Of a stretch of 64,000 nt of DNA, positions 22,118-32,005 are shown one piece after another. Below the pieces are notes generated by a model, which saw only the letters and a program-made list of their open reading frames with translations, was not told the origin of the DNA and ran no database searches. Numbering within the stretch: the stretch's first letter is position 1; every line of letters begins with the position of its first letter. The position numbers and the translations under genes are program-made. This DNA comes from Kalaharituber pfeilii (Eukaryota; Ascomycota; Pezizomycetes; Pezizales; Pezizaceae). The stretch is from positions 124,001-188,000 of the forward strand of contig WHUZ01000097.1 in the NCBI GenBank assembly GCA_015179045.1. Direction: 5' to 3'.

Positions 22118-22705
22118 TTGGTTTGATGCGGAGGCAACGTGCCCTATGTTCTTTGTCCCTTATTTTTCTCTGTACTTTTTTGGTATTGACATAGATTTTG
22201 CGATGTTTGCTATAGTCGCAGGAAGAAGTGTTGGGGGTGGACGGATGGGGCGTTCAAAGGAGGAATAGTGGGGCGGGGGTTGGAGGGTAGTTTGATACGG
22301 AGGCAACGTGCCCTATGTTCTTTGTCCTTTGTTTTTCTCTGCTCTTTTTTGGTATTGATATAGATTTTGCGACGTTTGCTAGAGTGGCAGGGAGAAGCGG
22401 TGGGGGTGGACGGATGGGACGGAAAAGTGGGGCGGGGATTGGAGGTTGGTTTGATGCGGACCCTATGTTCTTTGTCCTTTGTTTTTCTCTGTTCTTTTTT
22501 GGTATTGACATAGATTTTGCGATGTTTGCTATGGTGGTAGGGAGAAGTAGTGGGGTGGACGGTTCAAAGGAGGAAAAGTGGGGCGGGGGTTGGAGGGTGG
22601 TTTGATACGGAGGCAACGTGCCCTATGTTCTTTGTCCTTTGTTTTTCTCTGTTATTTTTTGGTATTGACATAGATTTTGCGATGTTTGCCATAGTTTGGA
22701 GGTTG
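22118..22705 (+). repeat. Tandem repeat of about 150-170 bp, 3.5 copies
   Basis: Four successive blocks begin GTTTGATGCGGAGGCAACGT (or close) and contain CCTATGTTCTTTGTCC and TGGTATTGACATAGATTTTG. The third copy lacks about 15 bp. The first block joins the broken end of pseudogene B, so expansion probably accompanied its truncation. Open frames across the array, including antisense ones, are not credited. Confidence 0.8.
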
Positions 22706-22725
22706 GTTTGAGGCGGAAGCAACCG

Positions 22726-23035
22726 GGGAATGAACAAACTCAACCATTGTCGCTAAGGTTTTTGAGATTAGCAGCTTGCACAGCGACCACACTTGCTTTC
22801 ACCAAAATCCCAAACGTAGAAGTAGCTTTTCCCTAGGGGTTTGCTCCGTTGTTTCCTTGGATGGAGGACTCTATTCAAATGGATTCGTATAAGTAACGAT
22901 AGATTCAGGTTGTAATAGGAATGAACAAACTCAACTATTGTCGCGAAGGTTTTTAAGATTGGCAGCTAGCACAGCGACCACACTTGCTTTCACCAAAATC
23001 CCAAACACAGTGGTAGCTTTTCCCTTGTTTGCCAT
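22726..23035 (+). repeat. 192-bp direct duplication
   Basis: GGAATGAACAAACTCAACCA...GCTTTCACCAAAATCCCAAAC at 22726-22835 recurs at 22918-23030 with a few substitutions. No gene is visible in it. Confidence 0.75.
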
Positions 23036-23750
23036 CCGACTCTTCACACCTTGTCATACCACCACATTTGTAAAAATAATAAATGATCCTTATGTTGTGG
23101 GGTTCAAATACTGCTTGTAGAGAACTGGAATTCTTGCCGAAACAGTGTAGAGCAAATGGGTTATCCTAGGGGTAGGAGCAGTCTAGAACCAGGATATAGG
23201 AGTAGTATCCTCATTATAAATTATGATCATGTGGATCGGCACTGAGAACATGTGTCCGACAAAGCGAAGACCCTATTTCTGGTTGCGGGTAACACCACAA
23301 CAGCGGCATAAACCGTAATCTGGCATATGAGTATCAACAGCCAGTAGAGAAAGGAAGCCTATAGTCAATAGATTGCAAGCACTAGAAGATTTATCGGAAA
23401 CGGAACAGTACCCCACAAGGGGATGATGGAGCATCCCTACCGTTCGACGAGACGTTTGATATCCACCATCGAAAACTATCAACTATGGCAGCTTGTTGGG
23501 AAGAAGAATTTTTCCCAGCCTTAGCAATGGCTCCGTGTGCTCATGGACATACATACCCTTTAGAAGCTACAAGCCTTCTGCATACACTTTGGCATGGTGA
23601 CTCTACTGGCAGTACGTACTCTACCTGCGGGGGAGTAATGTCACGGCTTGGCGTGCCATGGTGGCAGAGGGAAGCTGATTACTAGTACGTATGGACGTCT
23701 AAAGGAGCCAAGATCCTTGACTACGTGCGCAAACTTTGCAGTAAAGAATA
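23036..23750. other. No supported gene
   Basis: Only short frames are present (60-69 codons at 23273-23482 minus and 23485-23685 plus), without recognisable motifs. Nothing repeated was noticed. Confidence 0.4.
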
Positions 23751-23754
23751 GGTG

Positions 23755-23850
23755 TAAAAAGTCCAAATTCATTATGTCAGCTGTCCAAATTTCATCACGT
23801 CAGCTGTCCAAATACTTTCTTACATAATGAAGTTGGACACCCTAGCACAA
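23755..23850 (+). repeat. Dispersed repeat (GTCCAAATTTCAT), inverted copy at 44895-44990
   Basis: This block with TCCAAATTCATTATGTCAGC and CATCACGTCAGCTGTCC recurs as its reverse complement at about 44895-44990. Downstream, CTGTCCAAATACTTATTTTT (24020-24045) recurs at 45068-45090. The two loci share a larger element broken by later insertions. Confidence 0.65.
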
Positions 23851-23870
23851 AATTTGGACTGTCTTATGGC

Positions 23871-23954
23871 TACTAGCCAGTAAAATATGTATTCGGACAG
23901 GGGTACTAATGCACAACTTGCGCTATGTCCGAATACATATTTTACTAGCTAGTA
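23871..23954. repeat. 84-bp inverted-repeat unit (possible micro-MITE)
   Basis: Arms TACTAGCCAGTAAAATATGT... (23871-23899) and its complement (23926-23954) match over 29 bp with one mismatch, around a 26-base spacer. TA occurs at both outer ends. Confidence 0.7.
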
Positions 23955-24051
23955 TCACCAGACGAAAATATGCTAGTTTCTGCCGAATACTGCATGGCGC
24001 ATAAATATGCATTTATCCCCTGTCCAAATACTTATTTTTCTGTCTATGATA

Positions 24052-24456
24052 GAGGGATTTTGCAACATCCGGGTAAAGTTGTTCGGGTAATTATTAAGTT
24101 AATTAACAGCAAGTATACCGCTTAAACCCATTTTCTTGAGAAAAACTTGGATTTCATAACAAAGCATTTTTTTATACACGCGCTTCTGTCTATAATATCT
24201 TCAGACACTCCTCTATCATTAGAGCCGAAAAAAATGCCTTCTCAAGCAAGTCGTGAAGCAAGTAATGCCAGCCAAACTATACGTATCGCGTGTGTAGCTA
24301 TCGCACAGTCTCCTAAGGTTGTACCAAGAATTTTACCCAAGTCGCAATCCCAAGTTGCTTGCAAAATCCCTATTGCTGTTACGGTTATTTTTTGCGCTTA
24401 ATAATCATGCTTTGTAATTACCCGAACAACTTTACCCGGATGTTGCAAAATCCCTC
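24052..24456. mobile_element. 405-bp TA-flanked MITE
   Basis: Inverted ends of about 40 bp (GAGGGATTTTGCAACATCCG... and its complement) lie between TA at 24050-24051 and TA at 24457-24458. A small frame inside (about 24230-24400, starting near KMPSQASREASN) could be the remnant of the parent transposase N-terminus. No catalytic region is present. Tc1/mariner-type (pogo-like) non-autonomous element. Confidence 0.88.
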
Positions 24457-24458
24457 TA

Positions 24459-25126
24459 GTAAAATAGGGCATTTTGTGCACATTAAGTGGGTTATCCTGG
24501 TGCTGAGTCATACGTGAACTGAGTCATTCCCGTCCTAGAGTTTGCTGGCTTAGGCTTCGCTTTTCTCCTCTCTCATCTCCGTACTCCTTAGAAAACAACG
24601 CCGCAGCCCCATCACGATAGCTGCCCCCTCCGCTTTCTATTCCGGCGAAACACACCTTGCAAACCCGCAAACACGCAGCATCTCGCCTTCACAGCATCCC
24701 CCCTTCGCAGCAACTGCCTTCCCCTCCTAGCTCTCAGCAGCTCCTCAGGTACGCCACGCAATACCCCCCTCACAGTCTCCCCCCCGCAGCAAGAGCATCT
24801 CACTCAAACTTTTTTACAGAACTCCTCGTCGCGCACTGAATTTACGCGTGGTGAGTTCACGCGCCGCAGAAGAACTCATACACCGCAGAACTCGCGCCGA
24901 TTGTACGCATGCTGAATTCCTGAGGTGTACTCACGCCTAACTTACCTACTGGCCGACTTGCCAGCCTAACACCTTCACATTTTCACTTGCTTGTTGCTTC
25001 TTCACTTCTCCTTTCACTTTTTGCTAGACTATTCACTGTGTAAAACATTCTGTGCGTAGTGCCTGAATTTTTACAAAGTTAGCACCTTAATTATTTGTGC
25101 GCAACGCCTAATAATTTTGGTGGAAG
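24459..25126. promoter_or_regulatory. Upstream region of gene D with CT-rich tract
   Basis: A pyrimidine- and CAGC-rich stretch (about 24560-24840) precedes the gene D start at 25127. Pyrimidine-rich promoters are common in filamentous fungi, but no specific box could be assigned. Frames on both strands here are not credible. Confidence 0.3.
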
Positions 25127-26698
25127 ATGTCGGACGCGGAAGGAGAAAGGAGATTTGAGAGAGTTCGAGAGGTGAATGCTGAGGTGGAGGCAATAATGCC
25201 CATTGGGAAGCCCGGGGAGTATGCTGAAGTCTTCCACAGGCATATCCGGAGCTTGGTGAATTCGTTTAATAAGCTTCCAATTATTTCAACTACCGTTTCC
25301 TTTCAAGCCTTAATGGCTGATCAAAACAAAAAAATTAAGCGCTCTGATGTAGAGCACGATCAACTTTTTGAATAGGCCACGTTAACGGAAGTGAGTGGAA
25401 GGTGGATGTCTTCGGAAGGTAGTGAATTACTGGTTTTTTGGAAGGGGGGATTAAATGTAAGTATGCGTTTTTTTTGGGGGGGGGGGTTATATAACAGGCT
25501 ATGACCCTATGGCAAAAATCTATATACCTGATCCGGCTGCCCTCTACGTCCTCCTGCTTTCACTCCGGTTACCTGCCGGCTGCCCTCCACGTCCTCCTGC
25601 TTTCACCCTGGTTACCCTCCGGCCACCCCCCACGTCCTCCTGCTTTGACTCCGGTTGCCCTCCGGCTGCCCTCCACGTCCTCCTACTTTCACTCCGGTTA
25701 CCCGCCGGTTGCCCTCCACGTCCTCCTGCTTTCACCCCGGTTACCCTCCGGCTACCCTCCACGTCCTCCTGCTTTCACTCCGGTTGCCCTCCGGCTACCC
25801 TCCGCGTCCTCCTACTTTCACTCCGGTTACCCTCCGGCTGCCCTCCACGTCCTCCTACTTTCACTCCGGTTACCCTCCGGCTACCCTCCACGTCCTCCTA
25901 CTCCCTCGGAGGGTAGCCGGCTACCCTCCGGTCACCCTCTACGTCCTCCTACTCCCACTCCTCGTTTTATTTATTTGCTGTTGCGTATATATACTAACTT
26001 AAATATAGTATCCCATTGGAAAATCCGCAGGTATTCAAATGCAAAAAGATACTGTTACAGCCATTGATTCCTTAGAAGAGGAATATTCACCACCTCCTCC
26101 AGGGAAAGAGGATTGCCGTTACTCTAGAGTGGCTTTACTTTGTCAAAGACACTCTACTTTTGGAGTATATCACTTGGCATATTGGATGCAGAAAGGACAT
26201 ACTTTTACTCCACCTACTTTATCTAGGCATATTGGATCTGCCGGCTACAAGCAGCGGGCTGTAGGTGCTTTCTTTAATAATATTTCTCAATTAATTCAAG
26301 TTATTGGAATGCTTTTTTTAGTTATTGATCCTGATTGTTATTTACGTTATTGGAGGCTTTTTCAGGAAGATTGTTCTAATAATGTACCATGTTCTTTGCT
26401 GAACACTTCTCGTCATGCCTGTTTTTATGGACTTGCTTTATTGCGGAATACTCAAGTTGAAGCTCACAAAAACTATAATGATACTCCTGATGGTTGGGTG
26501 GCTATGTGTTGTTGGGGAAACTTTCCTGGGGGAGAGTTAGTTTTACCTGATTTAGGGATGAAGTTAAAGTTTCAGCAAGGGGATGTTACTTTTTTTCGTT
26601 CTCGTTTACTGGAGCATTTTGTTGCGGACTTTGATGGTGCTCGTTCCAGTATTGTTTTTTTTTCACATGAGAAGATTTTAAATAAAACTTGGCTTTAA
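25127..26698 (+). CDS. Gene D: TET/JBP-like 2OG-Fe(II) oxygenase, one in-frame TAG
   Basis: Two exons, 25127-25456 and 26009-26698, join in phase 0 (340 codons with the stop). The intron has donor GTAAGT, a perfect TACTAAC branch site (25992-25998) and acceptor TATAG, and contains a 43-bp minisatellite. The second exon shows the double-stranded beta-helix pattern of TET/JBP-type dioxygenases: H-K-N at about residues 263-265, GWVAMCCWG, FPGGELVLPDLG, QQGDVTFFRS, LLEH (H313) and an R at about 322 before SSIVFFSH. Known relatives oxidise methylated pyrimidines in nuclear DNA with Fe(II) and 2-oxoglutarate. Two oddities: the expected iron-binding Asp of HxD is Asn here, and codon 83 is TAG (25373-25375) with the frame open on both sides. 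It could be a recent pseudogene or a catalytically changed family member. No clear similarity of exon 1 is recognised. Confidence 0.68.
25535..25960 (+). repeat. 43-bp minisatellite inside gene D intron
   Basis: About ten 43-bp units with CTCCGGCTGCCCTCCACGTC and CTCCTACTTTCACTCCGG. All three frames stay open (Pro/Leu/Ser-rich), giving false frames of up to 188 codons. It lies between the gene D donor (25457) and the branch site (25992), so splicing would remove it. Confidence 0.88.
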
Positions 26699-27335
26699 AC
26701 TCGATTAATCTTTGTCCGGCATCTCCCTGAGATGGACTGTAATGCCCCGGTTCCATATGACTAAACTCTAGTGGAACCGGAGCAATCTGTTTTGATTTTG
26801 TGATTTTTTTTGTGGCTTAATGTATTAACTGTAGAACATTAATGTCACGCGCGGCGGCGGGTGGCGGCGGGTGCTGCCTGTCACAAATCTCAATCAGTTA
26901 CCCTGAACTATTTTAAGGTCCACCGGGTTCAAGGAATCTCATTACTTGCCCACTAGCACAGTTTTGGATAATGACAAGTATACTTTTGGATAAGCAGCGC
27001 TTAAGGGTTATGATTACACTGGTTGGATAACAATAATTGTACTGAGGGCACGGCACTTTAGGAATTACGCTTTTTGGATAACATCGATCATGCTGAAGAC
27101 ACGGAGCTTAAGGAAGCCTTTCTACATCTCTCTATTTCTGTGTTGCCCTCTCCTATATTTAAAGACTCCTTTTCCACCCCATACTCTAGACCCCTCAAGC
27201 AATAAATATATACTCTCCTGGCTATACTTTTTCCTCTATAACTATAAGCAGCGTTCTGCTTAAACCTGTGAGCATTGCGTGGCCCGCCTGACTCGATCTG
27301 TGACTCTGTCCTGGCTACTAGCTCCCTGAGGCCGG
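26699..27335. other. Gene D 3' flank, then possible LTR-like promoter sequence
   Basis: No gene seen. From about 26840 there is a GGCGGCGGGTGGCGGCG tract. Then comes a repeated GGATAA.. segment, TATATTTAAAG (about 27155) and AATAAATATATA (about 27203), which resemble a TATA box and polyadenylation signal of an LTR. Ends and target duplication could not be defined. Confidence 0.3.
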
Positions 27336-27496
27336 ACGTTGGCGGAGATAATGGACTGGGCGGCGGAGTAGACGGAGGATTTATTACACGTTCATTCTCA
27401 TTTTATGGTTTTATTTGCGAGTTACTATTCAGTTACTGTCTTGCATGTATCTAAACCCTCGCCATAGCCTACAAGGCGGCACACGAGTAATGCAAT

Positions 27497-27522
<26 letters not shown>
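27336..27522 (+). mobile_element. SINE-like element copy 1 (187 bp)
   Basis: It begins ACGTTGGCGGAGATAATGG and ends CCCTCGCCATAGCC...GAGTAATGCAAT plus poly(A), the type 1 LINE tail. It is flanked by a perfect 13-bp duplication TCCCTGAGGCCGG (27323-27335 and 27523-27535). A second insertion at 43900-44072 starts at the same internal base (AACGTTGGCGGAGGTGATGG). A fixed 5' end suggests a defined short element and not random truncation. Confidence 0.75.
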
Positions 27523-27527
<5 letters not shown>

Positions 27528-27749
27528 GAGGCCGGTCTGTTACACTGCTAAGGGATACGGCTGATTCAGGGTAACAGTAGTTTCGCAAGCGCTGAATGGA
27601 AGAGGCTTGACATAAGAGGCTTGCAGGAGTTCAACGGTTCCAGTTTAGCGGCAATGGCAGGTGAAAGGCAGAGAAGATCAGGTATTGAATTAGATTCATA
27701 ACCTATTTACTATACAATGCCTTAGAGTTAGGGGCAATGCACTTCTGAA

Positions 27750-27936
27750 CCTATATATCTATATCGTTCCATGCGGAACGGTTTCCACCAATGCCTATAC
27801 CTCTATATCATTCTGTACGGAACAGTTTCCTACCTATGCCTATGCCTCTATATTGTTCCGTGTAGAACTGTTTCCTACCTATAGCTATACCTCTATATCA
27901 GTCCGTGCGGAACAGTTTCCCACCTATGCCTATGCT
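27750..27936 (+). repeat. Hairpin minisatellite (CGTTCC/GGAACG), left block
   Basis: About four units of CTATATCGTTCCATGCGGAA followed by GGTTTCCCACCTATGCC. The dyad has six-base arms and a four-base spacer. The array is split by the gag-only element and continues at 29315-29620. The same dyad builds the large array at 51566-54690. Confidence 0.75.
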
Positions 27937-27951
27937 TCTATATCATTCCAT

Positions 27952-29314
27952 TGCGGCAGCCATTTCATTGGCAACAACCACCTTAGGACAAGCGTTTGGA
28001 AGCGACTCCACAACCACAACGTCCCCCCCGCTGAAAATTACATAGATCGAAAGCGCTCAGCGAGCTGAGTCTTTTGATCTAATTCTTATTCTCAAATACC
28101 GGATACAACAAATTTCCCCCCAGGGGAGAAATCTCGAGAATTTCTCAGCTCACCACCACCGTTGCCTGCACATCACCCACACCAACGCGGTGCCAAGACC
28201 CAATAGCATCCGACCATTTGACCCCAAACAGCCAATAGAAATGCCAAAAGACAAGAAAAACAAGAGACCCGCGCGCGTGGTCCCCGCGCCAGCCCCCGCC
28301 CCCGTCGACATGATACTGAAGGAGGCATGGTACGACATTCTGGTAGTCATATGGAAGGAAGAGACAGGAGTCAGTGAAACCCCACCCAACGGGGCAAAAC
28401 TGATCTTTCAGTTCAAAGACGACACAATCCCAATCCCCGACGGGATTTGCGCGCTGCAACCGGGCCAGCAACTGGAACAGACACTGGGGCTCAGCCCCAC
28501 CACCACGGTCGTATCCACACCACCATCTCCGCCACCGCCACCACCGCCTATGGGATTCAGCCGCGTCACCCACGTGGACACGGAACCCGTGACACCACCA
28601 CCACCGCCACCACTGAAGTTCAGCCCCATCACGTGGGCTGAGACACAACCGGAGGCACCGCCTCCACCGATACAGACAAGCTTGGGGCTTAGCCCCATCG
28701 CACGTATAGACACCAAACCGGCGGTCACAGGGAATACCAAGAGGAGGAAGAACAAGAGGACAAAGAAGGGAAAGACAAGTCCCCCTCCCCCGGGATCCCC
28801 CACACCCCCCACACCAACCCCCGAACCAACCCACACCACGCCCCCCCGCCCCCAGCCAGAGCCCCGCACCCAGACAATCAATCTGCGAACCAGCCGACAA
28901 CCTCCAACCGGCCCCCGAGACAAACAACACGGCATCGTGATACACGGTGTCGCCCTCAGGAAGGATTTGGAGAATGTCAGGAAGTGGCTGGAGACAGACA
29001 ACAAGGATATAGGCCAGACCACGGGCATCAGATGGCTGCGGAGAAAGACCACACTAGAAGAGGAAGGAAAAAAGACAAGCTCGGTGGTACTTTACACCAA
29101 GACTGAAGTGGATGCTGGGAAGGTCAGACTCGGAGGGAAATGGTTACGCTCGGAGGCGTACGAGCCAGGCAGAGGAAGGAAGTAGGCAGGCTCGGCACCC
29201 CTCCCACTACATGTAGTTAGACTGGTAGCTCTCTCTTTTCTTTAGTTAATTTACACCTCGCCATAGCCCTTAGGGCGGCATGCGAGTAATGAAATAAAAA
29301 AAAAAAAAAAAAAA
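27952..29314 (+). mobile_element. Gag-only LINE derivative, copy 1 (1363 bp)
   Basis: Flanked by TCTATATCATTCCAT (27937-27951) and TCTATATCATTCCGT (29315-29329), a 15-bp target duplication within the hairpin minisatellite. A 5' leader containing GGCAACAACCACC and CTCCACAACCACAACGTCCC is shared with copies at 33078-34503 and 49240-50700. One ORF1-like frame follows, then a 3' region ending CTCGCCATAGCCCTTAGGG, GCATGCGAGTAATGAAAT and poly(A). There is no endonuclease or reverse transcriptase. Confidence 0.85.
28241..29185 (+). CDS. ORF1p-like (gag) protein of gag-only element 1
   Basis: Start chosen at the ATG giving MPKDKKNKRP, because the copy at 49501 begins the same way (MPKKPKTRP). The reading frame is open upstream to 28190. 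The 314-residue product has a basic N-terminus, then tandem LGLSPI/MGFSRV/LKFSPI/LGLSPIARIDTKP-type motifs about 35 residues apart in Pro-rich linkers. A KRRKNKRTKKGK basic patch follows. The C-terminal module of about 90 residues (HGIVIHGVALRKDLENVRKW...GIRWLRRK...KTSSVVLYTK...VRLGGKWLRSEAYE) has an RRM-like beta-alpha-beta-beta-alpha-beta pattern. LINE ORF1 proteins normally continue into CCHC zinc knuckles; this one stops (TAG) directly after the last strand. Probable role: binding its own RNA in a particle with enzymes supplied in trans. Confidence 0.72.
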   Translation: MPKDKKNKRPARVVPAPAPAPVDMILKEAWYDILVVIWKEETGVSETPPNGAKLIFQFKDDTIPIPDGICALQPGQQLEQTLGLSPTTTVVSTPPSPPPPPPPMGFSRVTHVDTEPVTPPPPPPLKFSPITWAETQPEAPPPPIQTSLGLSPIARIDTKPAVTGNTKRRKNKRTKKGKTSPPPPGSPTPPTPTPEPTHTTPPRPQPEPRTQTINLRTSRQPPTGPRDKQHGIVIHGVALRKDLENVRKWLETDNKDIGQTTGIRWLRRKTTLEEEGKKTSSVVLYTKTEVDAGKVRLGGKWLRSEAYEPGRGRK

Positions 29315-29625
29315 TCTATATCATTCCGTATGGACTAGGAATGGTTTCCCACCTATGCCTATGCCTCTATAACGTTCCGTGCGGAACGGATGGGCCTTGA
29401 GCTTAAGCTCAAGGCCTTCGGGTCTGAACAGGCTCAAGGCCTTCCACCAGGAAGCAATGCTCCTATGGTTCCACCTATACCTATACCTCTATATCGTTCC
29501 ATGCACAATGGATAGGCTCGAGGCCTTCCAGCCAGACGAGGCTCAAGTCCTTCTGCCCCGAAGCAATACCCCCCATGGTCCTATCTATACCTATACCTTT
29601 ATAGCATTTCGTGTGGAACAGCTGG
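29315..29625 (+). repeat. Hairpin minisatellite, right block
   Basis: Three to four units of CTATATCATTCCGTATGGAC / AACGTTCCGTGCGGAACGG, separated by inserts rich in AGGCTCAAGGCCTTC. It is the continuation of the array interrupted by the gag-only element. Confidence 0.65.
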
Positions 29626-29982
29626 GTTGATTACAAGCGGCACAAGGTTTTTCTTCACAATTAGGAAAAATAATGCAAAGGCCCGCCGGCTGTCTACCAG
29701 GTTCAGCTCATTCTAGCTCATCTCATGGTGTCAGATCGGAGCTGTTGTAGGTATGAAACGCAGTTCATTCCACCTGATCTCACGCCAGTGGGTCGGGGCT
29801 GCCACATCTATCAAATTCAGCTCATTCTGCATTATCTCGTGGCGTCGAATCGGGCTGGCCGTACATGTCAAATTCACCTCATCTCTGGCCGTCGGGCCAT
29901 ACCTGCTCTACCAGTCAAATTCTCAGCTCATTGCAGCTCATTTCGTGCCCTTGGGTCGGAACTGCCATACATATCTCATGCC

Positions 29983-30247
29983 GAAATGGCAGCCGAAATG
30001 GCTACTGAGTTCGCTGCCACAATAGCTGCCGAAATGGCTACCGAAATGCGTACTGAAATGGCTGCTGAAAATGGCCGCTGAAATGGCTGCCAAAATACGT
30101 GCCGGAATGGCTACCAAAATGCATGCAGAAAAGGCTGCTGAAATGGCAGCCGAAATGGCTACCGAAATGCGTGCTGAAATGGCTGCCAAAATGGCTATCG
30201 AAATGCATTCTGAAATGGCTGCTAAAATGGCTACCGAAATGGCTACT
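29983..30247 (+). repeat. 12-bp minisatellite (GAAATGGCTACC)
   Basis: About 20 units of GAAATGGCTACC/GAAATGCGTGCT/GAAATGGCTGCC. It is translated as EMAT/EMAA in false frames. The array resumes after the LINE insertion at 30602. Related arrays lie at 31775-32003 and 32757-32812. Confidence 0.85.
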
Positions 30248-30601
30248 ACTTTAGGCATGATCCGAGGGGTCAGATGGTTACGAAAAAAGGCAATATTGGA
30301 GGAAGAAGGAAAAAAGACGAGCTCCGTCGTAGCCTACCTGGAGACAGAGACGAAAGCAGACAAGGTGAAACTCGGAGGACGGTGGCTGAGGACGAGCGTG
30401 TACGAGACGGACAGAGGAAGGAAGTAGACAGGCTCGGTACACGAGGACTTCACACGAGGACCTCTCTCCCGCATCATGTATGGACTCCGCGGGTAACATA
30501 TGTAGTTAGAAGACATTTTTATTTAAGTTTCTTAATATTAAAAACCTCGCCATAGCCCGTAGGGCGGCATGCGAGTAATGAAAAAAAAAAAAAAAAAAAA
30601 A
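30248..30601 (+). mobile_element. 5'-truncated gag-only LINE derivative (354 bp)
   Basis: Perfect 12-bp target duplication GAAATGGCTACT (30236-30247 and 30602-30613) inside the 12-bp minisatellite. The insert encodes only the last part of the RRM-like module (GVRWLRKKAILEEEGKKTSS...VKLGGRWLRTSVYE, TAG stop), then the type 1 tail ACCTCGCCATAGCCCGTAGG and poly(A). A 118-codon frame joining the minisatellite to this module is an accident of the insertion. Confidence 0.85.
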
Positions 30602-30837
30602 GAAATGGCTACTGGAATGGCTAGGGCCTGTCAAATTCAGCTTATTCCACTTCATCTTGTACCATCGGGTCGCACCAACTATACATATCAAGTGTATGCT
30701 GCCATTGCACTGCAAAGCTGCACTGCCATTGCACTGCGAAGCTGCGCTGCCATTGCGCTTCAAAAGTGCGGTGCCATTGTGCTTCCAAAGTGTGCTGCCA
30801 TTGTGCTGTGAAAGTGCGTTGCCATTGCGTCTCATCA

Positions 30838-30885
30838 TGCCAAGAAACCATGGAGCAGCTGTAGCTCCATGGTTTCTTGGCACAG
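30838..30885. repeat. 19-bp-arm hairpin TGCCAAG...CTTGGCA, copy 1
   Basis: TGCCAAGAAACCATGGAGC, seven bases, then its exact complement. The right arm is repeated twice more downstream (30905-30990) in direct units of about 58 bp. Copies of the hairpin also lie near 41931 and 45169, both flanked by homologous sequence. Confidence 0.8.
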
Positions 30886-30989
30886 GTGCTATACATTTCG
30901 TGCTACGGCCGCTCCATGGTTTCTTGGCATAGGTGCTATACATTTCGTGCTACGGCTGCTCCATGGTTTCTTGGCATAGGTGCTATACA

Positions 30990-31770
30990 TTTCATGATGT
31001 TGAAAGAGACTCGCCATACCTGAGATATTGACCTCATTCTGCCATTCTCGTGTCATCGATTGGGCCCTATGGTACGTGTCAGATAATTTCAATTTTCGCG
31101 AATGAAAGGGACCCGCCATACATACGAAATTGCACTTATCATGCCAGTCTCGTGCCATCCAACGGGTCCTACGGTACGTGTCAGATTCAGCTCACGTTCA
31201 CGATGTTGAAAGGGACCCGTCATATATATGAAATGCACACATTGTCCTTACGGCCGCCACACACCAAGCCACGACCGCTGGGAAGCCACGACCGCCGGCA
31301 AGCCACGACCGCTGGGAAGCCACGACCGCCGGCAAGCCATGACCGCCTCCCGTCTCCCGTCGGCAAGCTCATAGAACCGGCTAGCTATAGGGAGCTAGCA
31401 AGCTGCCAGTATAGCCCGCCTGCCACTATAGCCCTCCTGCCAGTATTGCCTGCCTACCAGTATGGCCCACCCGCCATTATAGCCCGCCTGCTAGGACCCA
31501 TATGGTTCATATGTTCTTGTTATTCTTGTCAATCCCTAGATCTAATTCAGTACTTGGTCTTCTCTGCCTTTTCACCATAGTCTGGCATCGCCGCTGAACT
31601 GGAACCACTGAACTACTACCGGCAAGCTTCTCCTGTCAAGGCTCTGCCGTTCAGCGCTTGAGAAGCTACTGTTACCCTGAACCGGTCGTATCCGTTAGCA
31701 GCACCAGCTCGCCGCCGCGTGACAATTGGAGCTCAGCTTGTGCCCTTGCGTCAGCACAGCCATGTGTATC
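30990..31770 (+). repeat. Segmental repeat, homologous to 45270-46140
   Basis: Holds AAAGGGACCCGTCATA-type blocks, a 17-bp tandem (AAGCCACGACCGCCGGC) at 31280-31345 and TATAGCCCGCCTGCCAGTAT repeats. The copy at 45.3-46.1 kb is interrupted by a LINE tail exactly in the 17-bp tandem. No gene is visible. Confidence 0.6.
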
Positions 31771-31774
31771 TAAT

Positions 31775-32005
31775 GGTGAAATGGCTGGTGAGTTGGCAGC
31801 CGAAATAGCACCCGAAATGCATGCTGAAAAGGCTGCTGAAATGGCTACCGAAATGGCTACCGAAATGCGTACTGCAACCGCTGCCGAAATGGCTGCTGAA
31901 ATGGCCGCTGAACTGGCAGCCGAAATGGCTACCGAAATGCGTGCTGAAAAGGCTGCTGAAATGGCTGCCCAAACGGCTACCGGAATGGCTACCGAGATGG
32001 TGTAA
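31775..32005 (+). repeat. 12-bp minisatellite, second block
   Basis: About 18 units of GAAATGGCTACC and variants. It runs open in several frames on both strands; none is credited. Confidence 0.8.

Noticed and set aside
25373..25375. TAG reassigned to an amino acid in this organism
   Set aside because: TAG ends four gag-type frames at homologous positions, and only three readthrough candidates exist; nonsense mutation or sequence error is simpler.
25501..26067. 188- and 135-codon Pro/Leu-rich frames
   Set aside because: They lie in the 43-bp minisatellite within the gene D intron, open in all three frames.
28145..29052. Long antisense frames of 214-266 codons opposite gag copy 1
   Set aside because: Shadow of the Pro-rich ORF1 coding strand (CCX codons read as Gly/Trp-rich).
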